Shown: positions 42,614 through 52,152, numbered from the stretch's first letter. The stretch: DNA of 64,000 nt from JBPOIC01 sp052034865 (GCA_052034865.1 JBPOIC010000001.1:1-64000), one strand, 5' to 3'. Numbers and translations: made by a program. Notes: generated by a model from the letters alone, not told the origin.

Positions 42614-43048
42614 GTGACGAGCTCTAATATTTCTTCTCTCACTCACTTTCTCACACAACACCATGTTCTCACACTGGCAACTGTTGGTCAGGAAGGTCCG
42701 CACGCGACTCCTCTTTTTTATGCGTTTGATGAAAAGAAACTTCGTCTGATTTTAACCTCCGATCCCGCCTCCCGTCACATCCAGGAAATCAGCGCCCAAC
42801 CTCAAGTGGCCCTGGGGATTTATCTGGAGACCGAAGAGGTTGAGAAAATTCAGGGATGTCAGATTTGGGGGACAGTGATTGAAAATCTTTCTCAACAAGT
42901 GCGAGAGATTTATGTGCAGCGCTTTCCTTTTTCGGCTCCATTTTTAAATGAGACGTCTTCTCATCGTTTGTATGAAGTCAAAATTCAAAAAGCCCGCCTG
43001 ATCGATAATCGGTTGGGGTTTGGAGCAAAACTGGAATGGAGCTTTTAG
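42614..43048 (+). CDS. Pyridoxamine 5'-phosphate oxidase-fold protein (YhbP-like)
   Basis: Encodes 144 residues from a GTG. The split-barrel FMN-binding fold is indicated by HHVLTLATVGQEGPHATPLFYAFDEKKLRLILTSDPASRHIQEISAQPQVALGIYLETEEV and KIQGCQIWGTVIENLSQQVREIYVQRFPFS. Such proteins bind FMN or act as small oxidoreductases. The next gene, a radical SAM protein, follows with only three bases between stop and start. Confidence 0.75.
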   Translation: MTSSNISSLTHFLTQHHVLTLATVGQEGPHATPLFYAFDEKKLRLILTSDPASRHIQEISAQPQVALGIYLETEEVEKIQGCQIWGTVIENLSQQVREIYVQRFPFSAPFLNETSSHRLYEVKIQKARLIDNRLGFGAKLEWSF

Positions 43049-43051
43049 ACA

Positions 43052-44236
43052 ATGGCTTTGTTTGAAGTCCATTTTGAAAAAGATCATTTTTTCTGCTCTG
43101 GCGGTGAGGCTCTCTCTTCTCAGGAAATCCTCTATCTTAAATCCTACCTGAATCAAGTCAGTTCCTATAAAAAGATTGGAACCTATCAGAACTCACCCGT
43201 CCTCTCGCTTTACCAACCCCCGCTTGCAACCCGTGCGGGAGAACGCTCACTTTACTTTCGTTTAAAACGCCGTTTTCATCTCGCCCGCCTGCCTTCCAAT
43301 GCAACGATTGCGGTCAACCGCGCCTGTCAATGTGCGTGCGAGCACTGTTCGGCTATTTTCTACAATCACAGCGCTAAACCAGATCTTTCCCCTGAGCTTC
43401 TCAATCAGGCCCTTCAGGAATCAGTTGAGTTGGGAGTGACTAATCTTATTTTGCTCGGAGGAGAGCCTCTGCTTCGAAAAGATTTATGCGATCTGATTCA
43501 TTCGGTGGATCGAGAGAAGTCTGTCGTTACTCTTTTCACGAATGGGGAATATTTAAGTGAAGCGATGTGTAAGAGGTTGGCAGAGGCTGGTGTGATGGGT
43601 GTTTTTATCTCACTCGATTCGGCCAGAGCGGAGGAACACGATCGGTTTAGAAAACGTCCTGGTTTATTTGAAAAGGCCCTGCGGGGAATTGAAAATCTTC
43701 AGAAATCAGGTGTGCTGACAGCCATCTCAAGCTGTTTGACATCTTCCCGTGTGCGAGCGGGAGCCCTGGATGAGATGATGGAGATGGGACGTGCGCTGAG
43801 TGTGAATGAAGTGACTTTTTTTGATGCGATTCCCAGCGGGCGATGGTTGCATCAGACAGAGGGCCTTTTGCAAAAAAAAGATCGGGAAGAAATTTCTCGT
43901 CGGGTTCATTTTTACCGACACCAATCTGAGTATCCTGGCATCACCGCCCAATCGACTCTCACGAGCGAAGAGGGTTCGGCCTTTTGTTTTGCGGCCAACA
44001 CCCAATTCTATCTTACTGCCCACGGAGAAATGTGCCCTTGCGATTTTACGCCTTTAAGTATTGGGAAGTTCCCTGAAGAATCCATTCAGGATCTTTGGGA
44101 GAAGATGATTCAGACGCCTCCGTATGATTGTCGGTCCAACAGCTGTCGCATGCAAGACACGGCCTTTCGTGCGCGCTATATTGATCCACTAAAATCCAGG
44201 ACAGAAAGCCCTCCGTTCACACTGCTTCAGTGCTAA
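43052..44236 (+). CDS. Radical SAM/SPASM protein of unknown substrate
   Basis: Encodes 394 residues. The first 80 residues are not family-like. Then the radical SAM motif C92-x3-C96-x2-C99 appears in NRACQCACEHCSAIF, with LILLGGEPLLRKDL, TLFTNGEYLSEAM and ISLDSARAEEHD. The C-terminal SPASM-like region has CFAANTQFYLTAHGEMCPCDFTPLSIG and YDCRSNSCRMQD, adding cysteines for auxiliary clusters. It is coupled to the PPOX-family gene. Peptide modification or a tailoring role is possible, but no precursor peptide was seen near it. The product is unassigned. Confidence 0.8.
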   Translation: MALFEVHFEKDHFFCSGGEALSSQEILYLKSYLNQVSSYKKIGTYQNSPVLSLYQPPLATRAGERSLYFRLKRRFHLARLPSNATIAVNRACQCACEHCSAIFYNHSAKPDLSPELLNQALQESVELGVTNLILLGGEPLLRKDLCDLIHSVDREKSVVTLFTNGEYLSEAMCKRLAEAGVMGVFISLDSARAEEHDRFRKRPGLFEKALRGIENLQKSGVLTAISSCLTSSRVRAGALDEMMEMGRALSVNEVTFFDAIPSGRWLHQTEGLLQKKDREEISRRVHFYRHQSEYPGITAQSTLTSEEGSAFCFAANTQFYLTAHGEMCPCDFTPLSIGKFPEESIQDLWEKMIQTPPYDCRSNSCRMQDTAFRARYIDPLKSRTESPPFTLLQC

Positions 44237-44257
44237 AAAATTTCCGTGTTTCAAAAT

Positions 44258-44812
44258 TTATCTGTATTGCTGGATCCAGCGTCCGATTTCATTCCGCCGT
44301 TCTTCCAGGCTGCGGATTTCATTTTCGAGCTGATCCAGATTCTGCTGAATTTTATGAATTTCGTCGGAGGTGTTTTTGGTTTTTCTTAAGCGGTTGGTCA
44401 GCTCTCTGAAGTCATTATTCTTTCGATCAATTTTATACTGAATTTCACGCTGGGCCTCGTACAAGCCTTCGACATATTTTCTTAAAAACGCATCCCGCAA
44501 GTTGTCTGGACAGACGCCGTTATAGGATTTTTCCTGATAACCCAGTTTGTACCCGTTCTCAGGGCGACAGTGCTGTCTGACTCCTTCGCGATAACCACTC
44601 TTATAAACTTCGAAATTGGGCTGAACATTATAGCTCTGACAGGCTTTTTGATGTTCTTCAAAACGATTCGAAAAATGTCCATTCGCTCCATCGCGAAATC
44701 CAATCTGACGCCAGTTCCCCGATTCACAATCTTTTTTGGAAAGAGTTGCGCAGCTGGAAATAAAGAGGGTGAGTAAGAGAAGAGATATCTTCAAGGTGAG
44801 ATTGCGATTCAT
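44258..44812 (-). CDS. DUF2799 lipoprotein
   Basis: Encodes 184 residues with a lipobox signal peptide (MNRNLTLKISLLLLTLFISSCATLS). Repeats of the type G-x3-G-x(n)-C (IGFRDGANGHFSNRFEEHQKAC, KSGYREGVRQHC, GYKLGYQEKSYNGVC) are the DUF2799 signature. The C-terminal third is a coiled coil (EIQYKIDRKNNDFRELTNRLRKTKNTSDEIHKIQQNLDQLENEIRSLEERRNEI). It is an envelope lipoprotein of unknown function, single gene, convergent with the radical SAM gene. Confidence 0.8.
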   Translation of the reverse strand: MNRNLTLKISLLLLTLFISSCATLSKKDCESGNWRQIGFRDGANGHFSNRFEEHQKACQSYNVQPNFEVYKSGYREGVRQHCRPENGYKLGYQEKSYNGVCPDNLRDAFLRKYVEGLYEAQREIQYKIDRKNNDFRELTNRLRKTKNTSDEIHKIQQNLDQLENEIRSLEERRNEIGRWIQQYR

Positions 44813-44914
44813 AAATCTCCTTTTTGATTTTTTTTATTCAAGGTTTTTCCTCTTTCCTGAAGGGGAAGGGCAATAATATTTTGATCGAGTGAAATGGTAA
44901 TTTTTCCCATGTAG

Positions 44915-45024
44915 TCGATAGACACTTTTTTGGTTTTAGATCATCAATGCTGTTTCGAATGGATGAAACGGTTCATCAGCGGTCGAATGCTTCGTAGGGG
45001 TGTTAAATTAAAAGTGTCTGTCGA
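44915..45024. repeat. Inverted-repeat element of about 110 bp
   Basis: TCGATAGACACTTTT (44915-44929) and AAAAGTGTCTGTCGA (45010-45024) pair at 14 of 15 positions. Inside are small hairpins (GTTTC/GAAAC and GATGAA/TTCATC). There is no gene inside. It lies between the DUF2799 and uvrA genes and could be a miniature mobile element or a cruciform regulatory structure. The wider gap 44813-45221 holds nothing else recognisable. Confidence 0.4.
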
Positions 45025-45221
45025 TTCTTGCAGAGCTTAAGAGTAACGATAGTAATCGGAAGAAATTGGGTTAACCACTATAATAAAATATCATGAAAAC
45101 CTAAATTGCCAATTTGGAATTTCATGGTTTCCATTTGAGTTTTACCGGCCTTTAAATCCATCCTCTCCTGGGATATGCCCTATTGATCTTCTTTTCAAGC
45201 CAGTGCTAATTCTGCCCTTCT

Positions 45222-48146
45222 ATGGAACCCCAACAAATTATCGTTAAAGGCGCTCGTCAGCATAATCTGAAAAATATCGACGTCCATATCCCCCGCAACA
45301 AGCTCGTGGTCATCACCGGACTTTCAGGCTCCGGCAAGTCTTCTCTGGCCTTCGATACGATTTATGCTGAAGGGCAGCGCCGCTACGTCGAGTCTCTTTC
45401 TGCCTACGCCCGCCAATTTCTAGAGCAGATGGGAAAGCCCGAAGTCGACACCATCGAAGGCCTTTCTCCTGCAATTTCCATCGAGCAAAAAACCACGAGT
45501 AAAAATCCTCGCTCCACGGTCGGTACTGTGACTGAAATCTACGATTACTTTCGCCTGCTTTTTGCCCGTCTTGGAAAACCGACCTGCTATCAGTGTGGGA
45601 AAGAAATTCGTGCGCAGACCGTGACTCAGATGGTCGATCAGATTTTGAAATTTTCCGAAGGGACTAAAATCCATCTGCTCGCACCGATTATCCGAGGCCG
45701 AAAGGGGGAATATCAGCAAGATTTGCAGAAGCTGAAAACTGATGGATTCGTGCGGGTGAAAATCGATGGCCAAACCTATGAATTGGGTCAGCCGATTAAA
45801 TTGGATAAAAACAAAAAACATGACATCGATCTTTTTGTCGATCGCCTGGTCGTTAAATCGGGTGTGTCGACGCGCCTGGCAGATTCTTTAGAGACGGCAC
45901 TGAAATACGGTGAAGGAATTGCGAAGGTAGAAATTCTGGAAGACGGTAAATCTTCTTCAGCCCCGCCACTTCATCGGAGCGCCGATGAAGTGGAACAAAG
46001 GACGAAAGGAGTAAAAACACGCGAAATTCTGTTTTCTCAACGCTTTGCCTGTATCGATTGCGGCATCAGTTATCCCGAAATATCGCCAAGACTTTTTTCT
46101 TTCAATAATCCTTTTGGAGCCTGTGCGACCTGTGGAGGGTTGGGACAAAAAATGTATTTTGATCCCGAGCTCATGGTGCCCAATCCCGATCTTTCATTGG
46201 CTCAGGGTGCCCTTGCGCCGTGGGCAGGAAAAACCACACTCTACTATGAAAATCTTTTGGAGTCGCTCGGCCGTCATTTTAATTTTGATCTGAAAACGCC
46301 CTATCAGAAACTCCCCAAGAAAATTCGCGATATTTTGATGAATGGTACCCAGGAAGAAATCCGGATCAGCTATGAGCAGAAAGGGCGGGAGCATTATTAC
46401 TACGGAAGCTTTGAAGGAGTCGTCGCCAACATGTCACGACGCTACAAGGAAACCCAGAGTGACTGGATGCGCGAAGAGATGGAACGTTTCATGAACGTCC
46501 AGCCTTGCCCGGATTGTGCGGGCAGCCGTCTGAAAAAAGAAGCCCTGGCGATTTTAATTCAGGGGAAAAATATTCATGAACTCAGCCAGCTTTCCATCCG
46601 TGAGGCCTTGCAGTTTTTTAAGGAAATTCCCTTTACCAAAAAAGAGCGCGAGATCGGCGAACGGGTCATTAAAGAAATTCTGGAACGACTCGGTTTTCTC
46701 TCCAGCGTCGGCCTCAATTATTTAACCCTTGATCGCATGAGTGGAACACTTTCCGGAGGCGAGGGACAGCGGATCCGACTTGCGACACAGATCGGATCCA
46801 GCCTCGTCGGTGTTCTTTATATTCTTGATGAGCCTTCCATTGGTTTGCATCAGCGAGATAATTCCAAACTCCTGGCGACATTAAAAAAGTTGCGCGATTT
46901 GGGAAATACGGTCCTGGTGGTTGAGCACGATGAAGAGACGATTTTGGAATCCGATTATATTATCGATATGGGCCCGGGTGCGGGGGTGCATGGAGGAGAG
47001 GTGATTGCAGAAGGAACTCCGGACGAAATCCTTCAGAATCCAAAATCTCTTACCGGTCTTTATCTTTCCGGTGAGAAACAGATTGTGGTTCCGGAAAAAC
47101 GCAGAAATCCCAAAGGCAGGATTGTTTTAAGGCAGTGCTCGGAGAACAATCTTAAAAACATTGATGTCGAAATTCCCCTGGGAGTTTTTTTGTGTGTGAC
47201 GGGAGTTTCCGGATCGGGCAAATCCACGCTGATCAATGACACGCTGTTTAAAGGGCTTGCACAAAAGCTCTATCAGGCGCGAGAGCCCGCCGGAAAACAC
47301 AAAGCGATCGAGGGTCTTTCCCAAATCGATAAAGTGATCAATATCGACCAGTCACCCATTGGTCGGACTCCGCGTTCCAACCCGGCGACCTACACCGGTC
47401 TTTTCACTCCGATTCGCGATCTTTTTGCTGCATTACCCGAGGCCAAGGTGCGAGGTTACAAGGCGGGCCGATTTTCCTTCAACGTGAAGGGCGGGCGTTG
47501 CGAAGCTTGTGAGGGCGACGGGGTTATCAAAATTGAAATGCATTTTTTGCCGGATCTTTATGTGGAATGCGAGGAGTGTCAGGGGAAGCGCTACAATCGC
47601 GAAACACTCGAGATCAAATACAAAGGATATTCGATCGCAGAGATTTTAAAGATGACCGTTGAACAGGCTTCCGAGGTGCTCAAGCATTTGCCCGCCATTT
47701 ACAATAAGCTCAAGACACTGATGGAAGTCGGTCTGGGTTATGTCGAGCTTGGTCAGGCGGCGACAACGCTTTCGGGCGGTGAGGCCCAGCGGGTGAAGTT
47801 GGCACGCGAGCTCTCTAAGCGCTCCACGGGAAAAACCTTATATATTCTTGATGAACCCACGACGGGTCTTCATTTCGCTGATATTCAAAAACTCCTCGAT
47901 GTGTTGCATCAGTTTGTTGAGGGAGGAAATTCTGTTCTTGTGATCGAGCATAATCTTGATGTGATTAAAACGGCTGACTGCCTGATCGACATGGGGCCTG
48001 AAGGAGGGGATGAAGGAGGAAGGGTGATCGCTACCGGGACTCCAGAGGTGATTGCTGAAACTCCAGGATCTCACACAGGAGAGTATTTAAAGAAGATGCT
48101 TCCGGTCTTGCAGGCGCGTTCAAAAATCAGACAACGTGCAAATTGA
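45222..48146 (+). CDS. uvrA: UvrABC excision nuclease subunit A
   Basis: Encodes 974 residues, matching UvrA. Both ABC ATPase halves are clear: Walker A GLSGSGKSSLAFDTIYAEGQRRYVESLSAYARQFL and GVSGSGKSTLINDTL; signatures LSGGEGQRIRLATQIGS and LSGGEAQRVKLARELSKR; and Walker B YILDEPSIGLH and YILDEPTTGLH. Zinc fingers CYQCGKEIRAQ, CPDCAGSRLKKEA and CEACEGDGVIKIEMHFLPDLYVECEECQGKRYN are present. UvrA recognises bulky DNA lesions and loads UvrB in nucleotide excision repair. uvrB and uvrC are not in the window. Confidence 0.97.
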   Translation: MEPQQIIVKGARQHNLKNIDVHIPRNKLVVITGLSGSGKSSLAFDTIYAEGQRRYVESLSAYARQFLEQMGKPEVDTIEGLSPAISIEQKTTSKNPRSTVGTVTEIYDYFRLLFARLGKPTCYQCGKEIRAQTVTQMVDQILKFSEGTKIHLLAPIIRGRKGEYQQDLQKLKTDGFVRVKIDGQTYELGQPIKLDKNKKHDIDLFVDRLVVKSGVSTRLADSLETALKYGEGIAKVEILEDGKSSSAPPLHRSADEVEQRTKGVKTREILFSQRFACIDCGISYPEISPRLFSFNNPFGACATCGGLGQKMYFDPELMVPNPDLSLAQGALAPWAGKTTLYYENLLESLGRHFNFDLKTPYQKLPKKIRDILMNGTQEEIRISYEQKGREHYYYGSFEGVVANMSRRYKETQSDWMREEMERFMNVQPCPDCAGSRLKKEALAILIQGKNIHELSQLSIREALQFFKEIPFTKKEREIGERVIKEILERLGFLSSVGLNYLTLDRMSGTLSGGEGQRIRLATQIGSSLVGVLYILDEPSIGLHQRDNSKLLATLKKLRDLGNTVLVVEHDEETILESDYIIDMGPGAGVHGGEVIAEGTPDEILQNPKSLTGLYLSGEKQIVVPEKRRNPKGRIVLRQCSENNLKNIDVEIPLGVFLCVTGVSGSGKSTLINDTLFKGLAQKLYQAREPAGKHKAIEGLSQIDKVINIDQSPIGRTPRSNPATYTGLFTPIRDLFAALPEAKVRGYKAGRFSFNVKGGRCEACEGDGVIKIEMHFLPDLYVECEECQGKRYNRETLEIKYKGYSIAEILKMTVEQASEVLKHLPAIYNKLKTLMEVGLGYVELGQAATTLSGGEAQRVKLARELSKRSTGKTLYILDEPTTGLHFADIQKLLDVLHQFVEGGNSVLVIEHNLDVIKTADCLIDMGPEGGDEGGRVIATGTPEVIAETPGSHTGEYLKKMLPVLQARSKIRQRAN

Positions 48147-48200
48147 AAGAAGTCAGGATATCTCTTTACAACCCACTCGAGCTCATGTTTCTATTTTTTC

Positions 48201-48683
48201 ATGCCTCTCAAAGAGACCAACATCTTTGATCAGCTTCACATCATGGGAACCCTCATTCCCACACTCGATTCGAGCTACTCACGCCTCACCCACTTTTTAA
48301 AAAAAATGACGCCCATCCTCAAAAAAAAGATTTTCGATCGTGAGGATCAGGCGGCACTCCGGGAGTTTTGTCACGGGGTGCATCAGGAGCTGGACGAGTT
48401 TCACCAACTCCTCAGACGGGGAAACGGGGAAGCCGAATTATTGCGTGATGAAATCCGCCGATTAAAATCGCAGGCCATCCATTCCCCTTCCGATTATGCA
48501 GTTGCTGAGGCCGAGCTCATGGCCCTCGAAGACAATCTGGTGATCAGAGAAAAGGCCCTTAAACATCTCAACGAGCTGGTTCAGCTTCTGGACAGTGTGA
48601 TTCATACCGGTGAGATCACCGATTTTGATGAAAAGTTACTGACGGATATTGTCCTTGATCTGAAAAATCCCACCGAAGAGTAG
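48201..48683 (+). CDS. Small coiled-coil protein, unknown function
   Basis: Encodes 160 residues that are almost wholly helical and charged (KKKIFDREDQAALREFCHGVHQELDEFHQLLRRGNGEAELLRDEIRRLKSQ, AEAELMALEDNLVIREKALKHLNELVQLLDSV). No catalytic or membrane segment is visible. The next gene begins 12 bases downstream and is also helical, so they may encode partner proteins. The family is not recognised. Confidence 0.6.
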   Translation: MPLKETNIFDQLHIMGTLIPTLDSSYSRLTHFLKKMTPILKKKIFDREDQAALREFCHGVHQELDEFHQLLRRGNGEAELLRDEIRRLKSQAIHSPSDYAVAEAELMALEDNLVIREKALKHLNELVQLLDSVIHTGEITDFDEKLLTDIVLDLKNPTEE

Positions 48684-48694
48684 GAAGCCTATCC

Positions 48695-49198
48695 ATGGAA
48701 GCAGCCATCATCACTCGCCAGTCGCTTGAAGTTCTTCTGGAAGAAATCGATCAGTATCTCGAAAATCTGGATATACTTTATAAAGACATGGTTGATTGCC
48801 TGAATAATCTCAATCCCCATTTGAATTTTAAAAAGGAAATTACACTAGGAAGCGAGGCGGGAAAAATATCCCTGGAGGCTTTGACAACCGCGACTCAAAA
48901 ATTCAAACAGCGTGTTGAACTTTTATTTTTGGCAGGAGAAGATTTGGCGAATGATCTGCAATCCCTTCTGATCGGAAGGCATGCGCAGGATCTTCTCTAT
49001 CAGGAGGTTGCCAGACAGGCAGGTTTTTTGGCTCAGGAAATTGACCAGCGCCAGCAGATTGCAAAAATATTTCTGGAACTTCAGTCGCTTTTGGAAAAAG
49101 CAGCGACTCAGGACAGTCTGAATCCACAACAACAAAAAAAGATTGAGGACGCAGTTTTTCAGTTGAGTCTGCTGGAGTCGCCAGCATCGGTCGGATGA
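48695..49198 (+). CDS. Small helical protein, unknown function
   Basis: Encodes 167 residues with an all-alpha look: LLEEIDQYLENLDILYKDMVDCLNNLNPHLNF, FKQRVELLFLAGEDLANDLQSLLIGRHAQDLLYQEVARQAG, and QDSLNPQQQKKIEDAVFQLSLLE. It follows the other helical gene after 12 bases, between uvrA and lgt. A chaperone-like or cell-envelope-linked role is conceivable but nothing in the sequence shows it. Confidence 0.6.
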   Translation: MEAAIITRQSLEVLLEEIDQYLENLDILYKDMVDCLNNLNPHLNFKKEITLGSEAGKISLEALTTATQKFKQRVELLFLAGEDLANDLQSLLIGRHAQDLLYQEVARQAGFLAQEIDQRQQIAKIFLELQSLLEKAATQDSLNPQQQKKIEDAVFQLSLLESPASVG

Positions 49199-49277
49199 TA
49201 CTTGTTTCAGACTCTTGTAAAAAAAACATATCTGCATTTTCAATTACGAAGAAATTCACTGCAGTCCCGTTAATCCC

Positions 49278-50081
49278 ATGTTTCCCATTATCCCATACAC
49301 TCAGTTTTTGAACGGTCATAGTCTGCACACTTATGGATTGTTGGTGGCGATTGCCTTTCTTGCCGGAATTCAATGGGTCTCCTACGAATCGCGTCGGGTG
49401 GGAGAAAATACGCAGCGGCTGACGGATCTTTGTTTCTACATCATTGTTTCAGCAATAGCAGGGTCTCGTGTTTTTTACCTGATGGCGGAGCAGCCCGGCT
49501 GGTGGTACCAACCTCTGGATTTTTTTAAAGTCTGGGAAGGGGGGCTTACCTTCTATGGAGGTGTGATTGGGGCAACGCTTTTTTCGGTTTGGTATCTGAT
49601 CCATCATCATTTCAATTTCTGGAAGGTCGCCGATATCTTTATGCCTGGAGTGGCCCTGGGCCATGTCTTTGGAAGGCTGGGTTGTCTGGCAGCTGGGTGT
49701 TGTTATGGCAGACCTGTACCTGATGGTTCATCCTGGGGGATTGTCTTTCCCCCACATCCGGAAAATCTAGCACCTCCTGGAATTCCGCTTTACCCTACCC
49801 AATTAATGGAAGCGGCTGCAGAGCTTGTGATTTTTCTCATTCTCGTTTTATTTCGAAAAAAGAAAAAATTTGACGGTCAGGTAATGCTTTTGTATCTAAT
49901 TCTTTATCCTTCCGCACGCATCGTTGTAGAGCTTTTTCGAGGGGAGCTCGCGCGAGATATGATTGGAATTTCAGATTTAAGTGCCGCTCAGGTTGTCAGC
50001 TTATGCATGATCGCTTTTGCGATTGTGACCTGGGTGATAAAATTCCGCTCCTCCCATCAACAAAAAGTCCAGGGTCATTAA
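49278..50081 (+). CDS. lgt: Prolipoprotein diacylglyceryl transferase
   Basis: Encodes 267 residues with about seven membrane segments. Typical residues: LHTYGLLVAIAFLAGIQ, AIAGSRVFYLMAEQPGWW, KVWEGGLTFYGGVIGA, and the substrate loop GVALGHVFGRLGCLAAGCCYGRP. The GRLGC form (versus GRxGN) is a variant seen in delta-lineage Lgt. It transfers the diacylglyceryl group from phosphatidylglycerol to the lipobox Cys of prolipoproteins at the inner membrane, matching the several lipoproteins in the window. Confidence 0.92.
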   Translation: MFPIIPYTQFLNGHSLHTYGLLVAIAFLAGIQWVSYESRRVGENTQRLTDLCFYIIVSAIAGSRVFYLMAEQPGWWYQPLDFFKVWEGGLTFYGGVIGATLFSVWYLIHHHFNFWKVADIFMPGVALGHVFGRLGCLAAGCCYGRPVPDGSSWGIVFPPHPENLAPPGIPLYPTQLMEAAAELVIFLILVLFRKKKKFDGQVMLLYLILYPSARIVVELFRGELARDMIGISDLSAAQVVSLCMIAFAIVTWVIKFRSSHQQKVQGH

Positions 50082-50111
50082 CATTCATTTCTTTTTTGAG
50101 GGGGCCTTCTC

Positions 50112-50618
50112 ATGTCATCCATTCTATTTCGAGTTTTCGGAAAACGTCTTCCCATCCTGATCCTTTCCTCCTTCTTTCTCTTAAGCCTGGCCCATTGCGG
50201 AAAACCGCGGCTCTTCGGACAGGATATGAAAGGCGAGACGGTAGTGAAAGCATTTCCAGTGGATGCTGGCCTCACCTTCAAATCGGTCAAGGAAGCCCTT
50301 GTGATAAGAGGTTATAACCTTCAAAATGAAAATGCCCAGGAGGGGGCACTGGAAACGCACTGGCAACCCACTACGAGTGATTCACACTACGTTGATATGT
50401 TTAACCGTCAGGATCGTGGGACCGTCGGGGCCTATTACAAGCTCGTCGTGAAAGTAAAACCTCAGGGGAATCAATCTGAGGTCGAGATTTACTCTTTAGC
50501 CAAAAGCATTATCTCCAACCTGAAATCCACAGGTATCGAAGAAGAAAAGGTTCTGGATAAAGTGGCAGATTTTACCCGCAAGTCCAATATCGAAGTGACG
50601 AATGTGGGAATTCAATAA
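50112..50618 (+). CDS. Lipoprotein of unknown function
   Basis: Encodes 168 residues. The N-terminus has a signal sequence ending LLSLAHC, a lipobox, so a lipid anchor at that Cys is likely. The mature part is one small domain (VDAGLTFKSVKEALVIRGYNLQNENAQEGALETHWQP, KLVVKVKPQGNQSEVEIYSLAKSI). The layout of a variable loop then a short beta-helix segment recalls small envelope lipoproteins, but the family is not recognised. It lies 30 bases after lgt. Confidence 0.6.
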   Translation: MSSILFRVFGKRLPILILSSFFLLSLAHCGKPRLFGQDMKGETVVKAFPVDAGLTFKSVKEALVIRGYNLQNENAQEGALETHWQPTTSDSHYVDMFNRQDRGTVGAYYKLVVKVKPQGNQSEVEIYSLAKSIISNLKSTGIEEEKVLDKVADFTRKSNIEVTNVGIQ

Positions 50619-50811
50619 GAGTTAGTTTTGCAATCAGGAGAGATTGCGACTTCTTCCAAAAATATAAATATTTTCTTTTGGATAAGGGGGGAGTGGCAAC
50701 CACGTACGTTCAGGCACCTTTTGCTCCCCAGAAGGTGACGTGTTTTTAGCACAAGGCGGATATTGGCTTTTATTTTATCAGGTGTTTTTCACTCCAGCCT
50801 AAATTCCTTCC

Positions 50812-51960
50812 ATGCTCAATCCCATTGAACAAACTTATCGAGAGCTGAATTCTCAGGGAGAAAAAATTCTCAAGCTTTATTCGGGAAATCCCAATGATCA
50901 GGGGATTTTCTTTCCATCCGAAATTCTATCTAAGGCCTATCAGCGTTATTTTGATCATCCACATTATCAGCCCCATCCAAAAGGGCTTTTGACCGCCCGT
51001 CAGGCAATCGCAGATTATTACGCCACTCAACAGGTGTCTCTGAATCCTGACCAGATCCTGCTTACTTCTGGAACCAGCGAATCGTTTTTTTATCTTTTCA
51101 GTTTATTGACTGAATCGGGAGATCACATTCTTGCACCGAATCCTTCCTATCCTCTCTTCGATTACATTGCAGAGCTCACCCATATCACGCTGAAGCCTTA
51201 CTCACTGCTTCCTGAAAAAAACTGGTCTTTGGATCTGGATGAGATTCGTCAAAAAACAAATGATCGCACGAAGGCTATCGTTTTAATCTCTCCGCACAAT
51301 CCCACGGGAGCAACATTTGCGGCCGATCAGATTCGTGCACTTGTGGAGTTCGCCAATGAAAAGGAAATTCCGCTGATTTGCGATGAAGTGTTTTCTGAAT
51401 TTTATTTTGAAGAGGATATGTTTCCGCGTGTGATTCGAGTCGCTCAGCCAAACCTCTGTTTTACTCTCAATGGCTTATCCAAAATGTTTGCCCTTCCGGC
51501 CCTTAAGCTAAGCTGGATAGCGGTGACAGGAGAGCCTTCACTGACCGAACCTGCGATCGACCGGCTGGAAACGATCGCCGATACGTTTCTTTCCACACAT
51601 ACCCCTATCCAACAGGCCTTGCCGACTCTCTTTGAAAAAGGAAAAGAGTTTTTGAAATACTATCAAGCGCAAGTGCGCGCCCGTCGAGAAATCGCGCTTC
51701 AATCCCTTCATTCGATTCCAACCCTTCAGTTTATAAAACCCGTCGGTGGATTTTATCTCATGGCAAAGGTGCTCGATCCCCACGGCCTTTCCGAAGAAGA
51801 GTGGGCCATTGAGCTGATGCGACAGAAAAAGTTGTTCGTACATCCTGGATATTTTTTTGATTACGAAGACGGAGTGCATTTTGTGATTTCGTTTTTGACC
51901 GAGCCTGCTGTTTTGGAAGAGGGATTGCGACGGGTGAGAGAGTTTGTGGGTGGGGGATAA
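50812..51960 (+). CDS. Class I/II PLP aminotransferase
   Basis: Encodes 382 residues. Features of the class I/II aminotransferase fold: LTARQAIADYYATQQVSLNPDQILLTSGTSESFFYLFSLL, PNPSYPLFDYI, LISPHNPTGATFAADQI, CDEVFSEFYFEE, and the PLP lysine region LNGLSKMFALPALKLSWIAVTG. Specificity (alanine, aspartate, or another amino donor) cannot be read from sequence. It is a single gene, preceded by a 190-base intergenic gap. Confidence 0.85.
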   Translation: MLNPIEQTYRELNSQGEKILKLYSGNPNDQGIFFPSEILSKAYQRYFDHPHYQPHPKGLLTARQAIADYYATQQVSLNPDQILLTSGTSESFFYLFSLLTESGDHILAPNPSYPLFDYIAELTHITLKPYSLLPEKNWSLDLDEIRQKTNDRTKAIVLISPHNPTGATFAADQIRALVEFANEKEIPLICDEVFSEFYFEEDMFPRVIRVAQPNLCFTLNGLSKMFALPALKLSWIAVTGEPSLTEPAIDRLETIADTFLSTHTPIQQALPTLFEKGKEFLKYYQAQVRARREIALQSLHSIPTLQFIKPVGGFYLMAKVLDPHGLSEEEWAIELMRQKKLFVHPGYFFDYEDGVHFVISFLTEPAVLEEGLRRVREFVGGG

Positions 51961-52090
51961 GACGGAGACAGAAGAAAAACATTAATTCAATTTCTTGCTA
52001 GAACCACGCGCTCTGACGGGCACCCCTCAGAAGGAGGGGAATAGATAGAAACAATAAGTGCCTAGATTCAATCACTAAAAAAATCCTTAA

Positions 52091-52128
52091 AAAAAATCCC
52101 CTCCTGATTGAACTCAAGAGGGGATTTC
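52091..52128 (-). terminator. Rho-independent terminator of the FadE gene
   Basis: AATCCCCTC (52095-52103) pairs with GAGGGGATT (52118-52126) around a 14-base loop, followed on the minus strand by a run of eight T. It lies 25 bases after the stop of the acyl-CoA dehydrogenase gene. It can also act for the plus-strand aminotransferase gene. Confidence 0.8.
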
Positions 52129-52152
52129 GTTTCATCTCTATTCAACAAAAGA

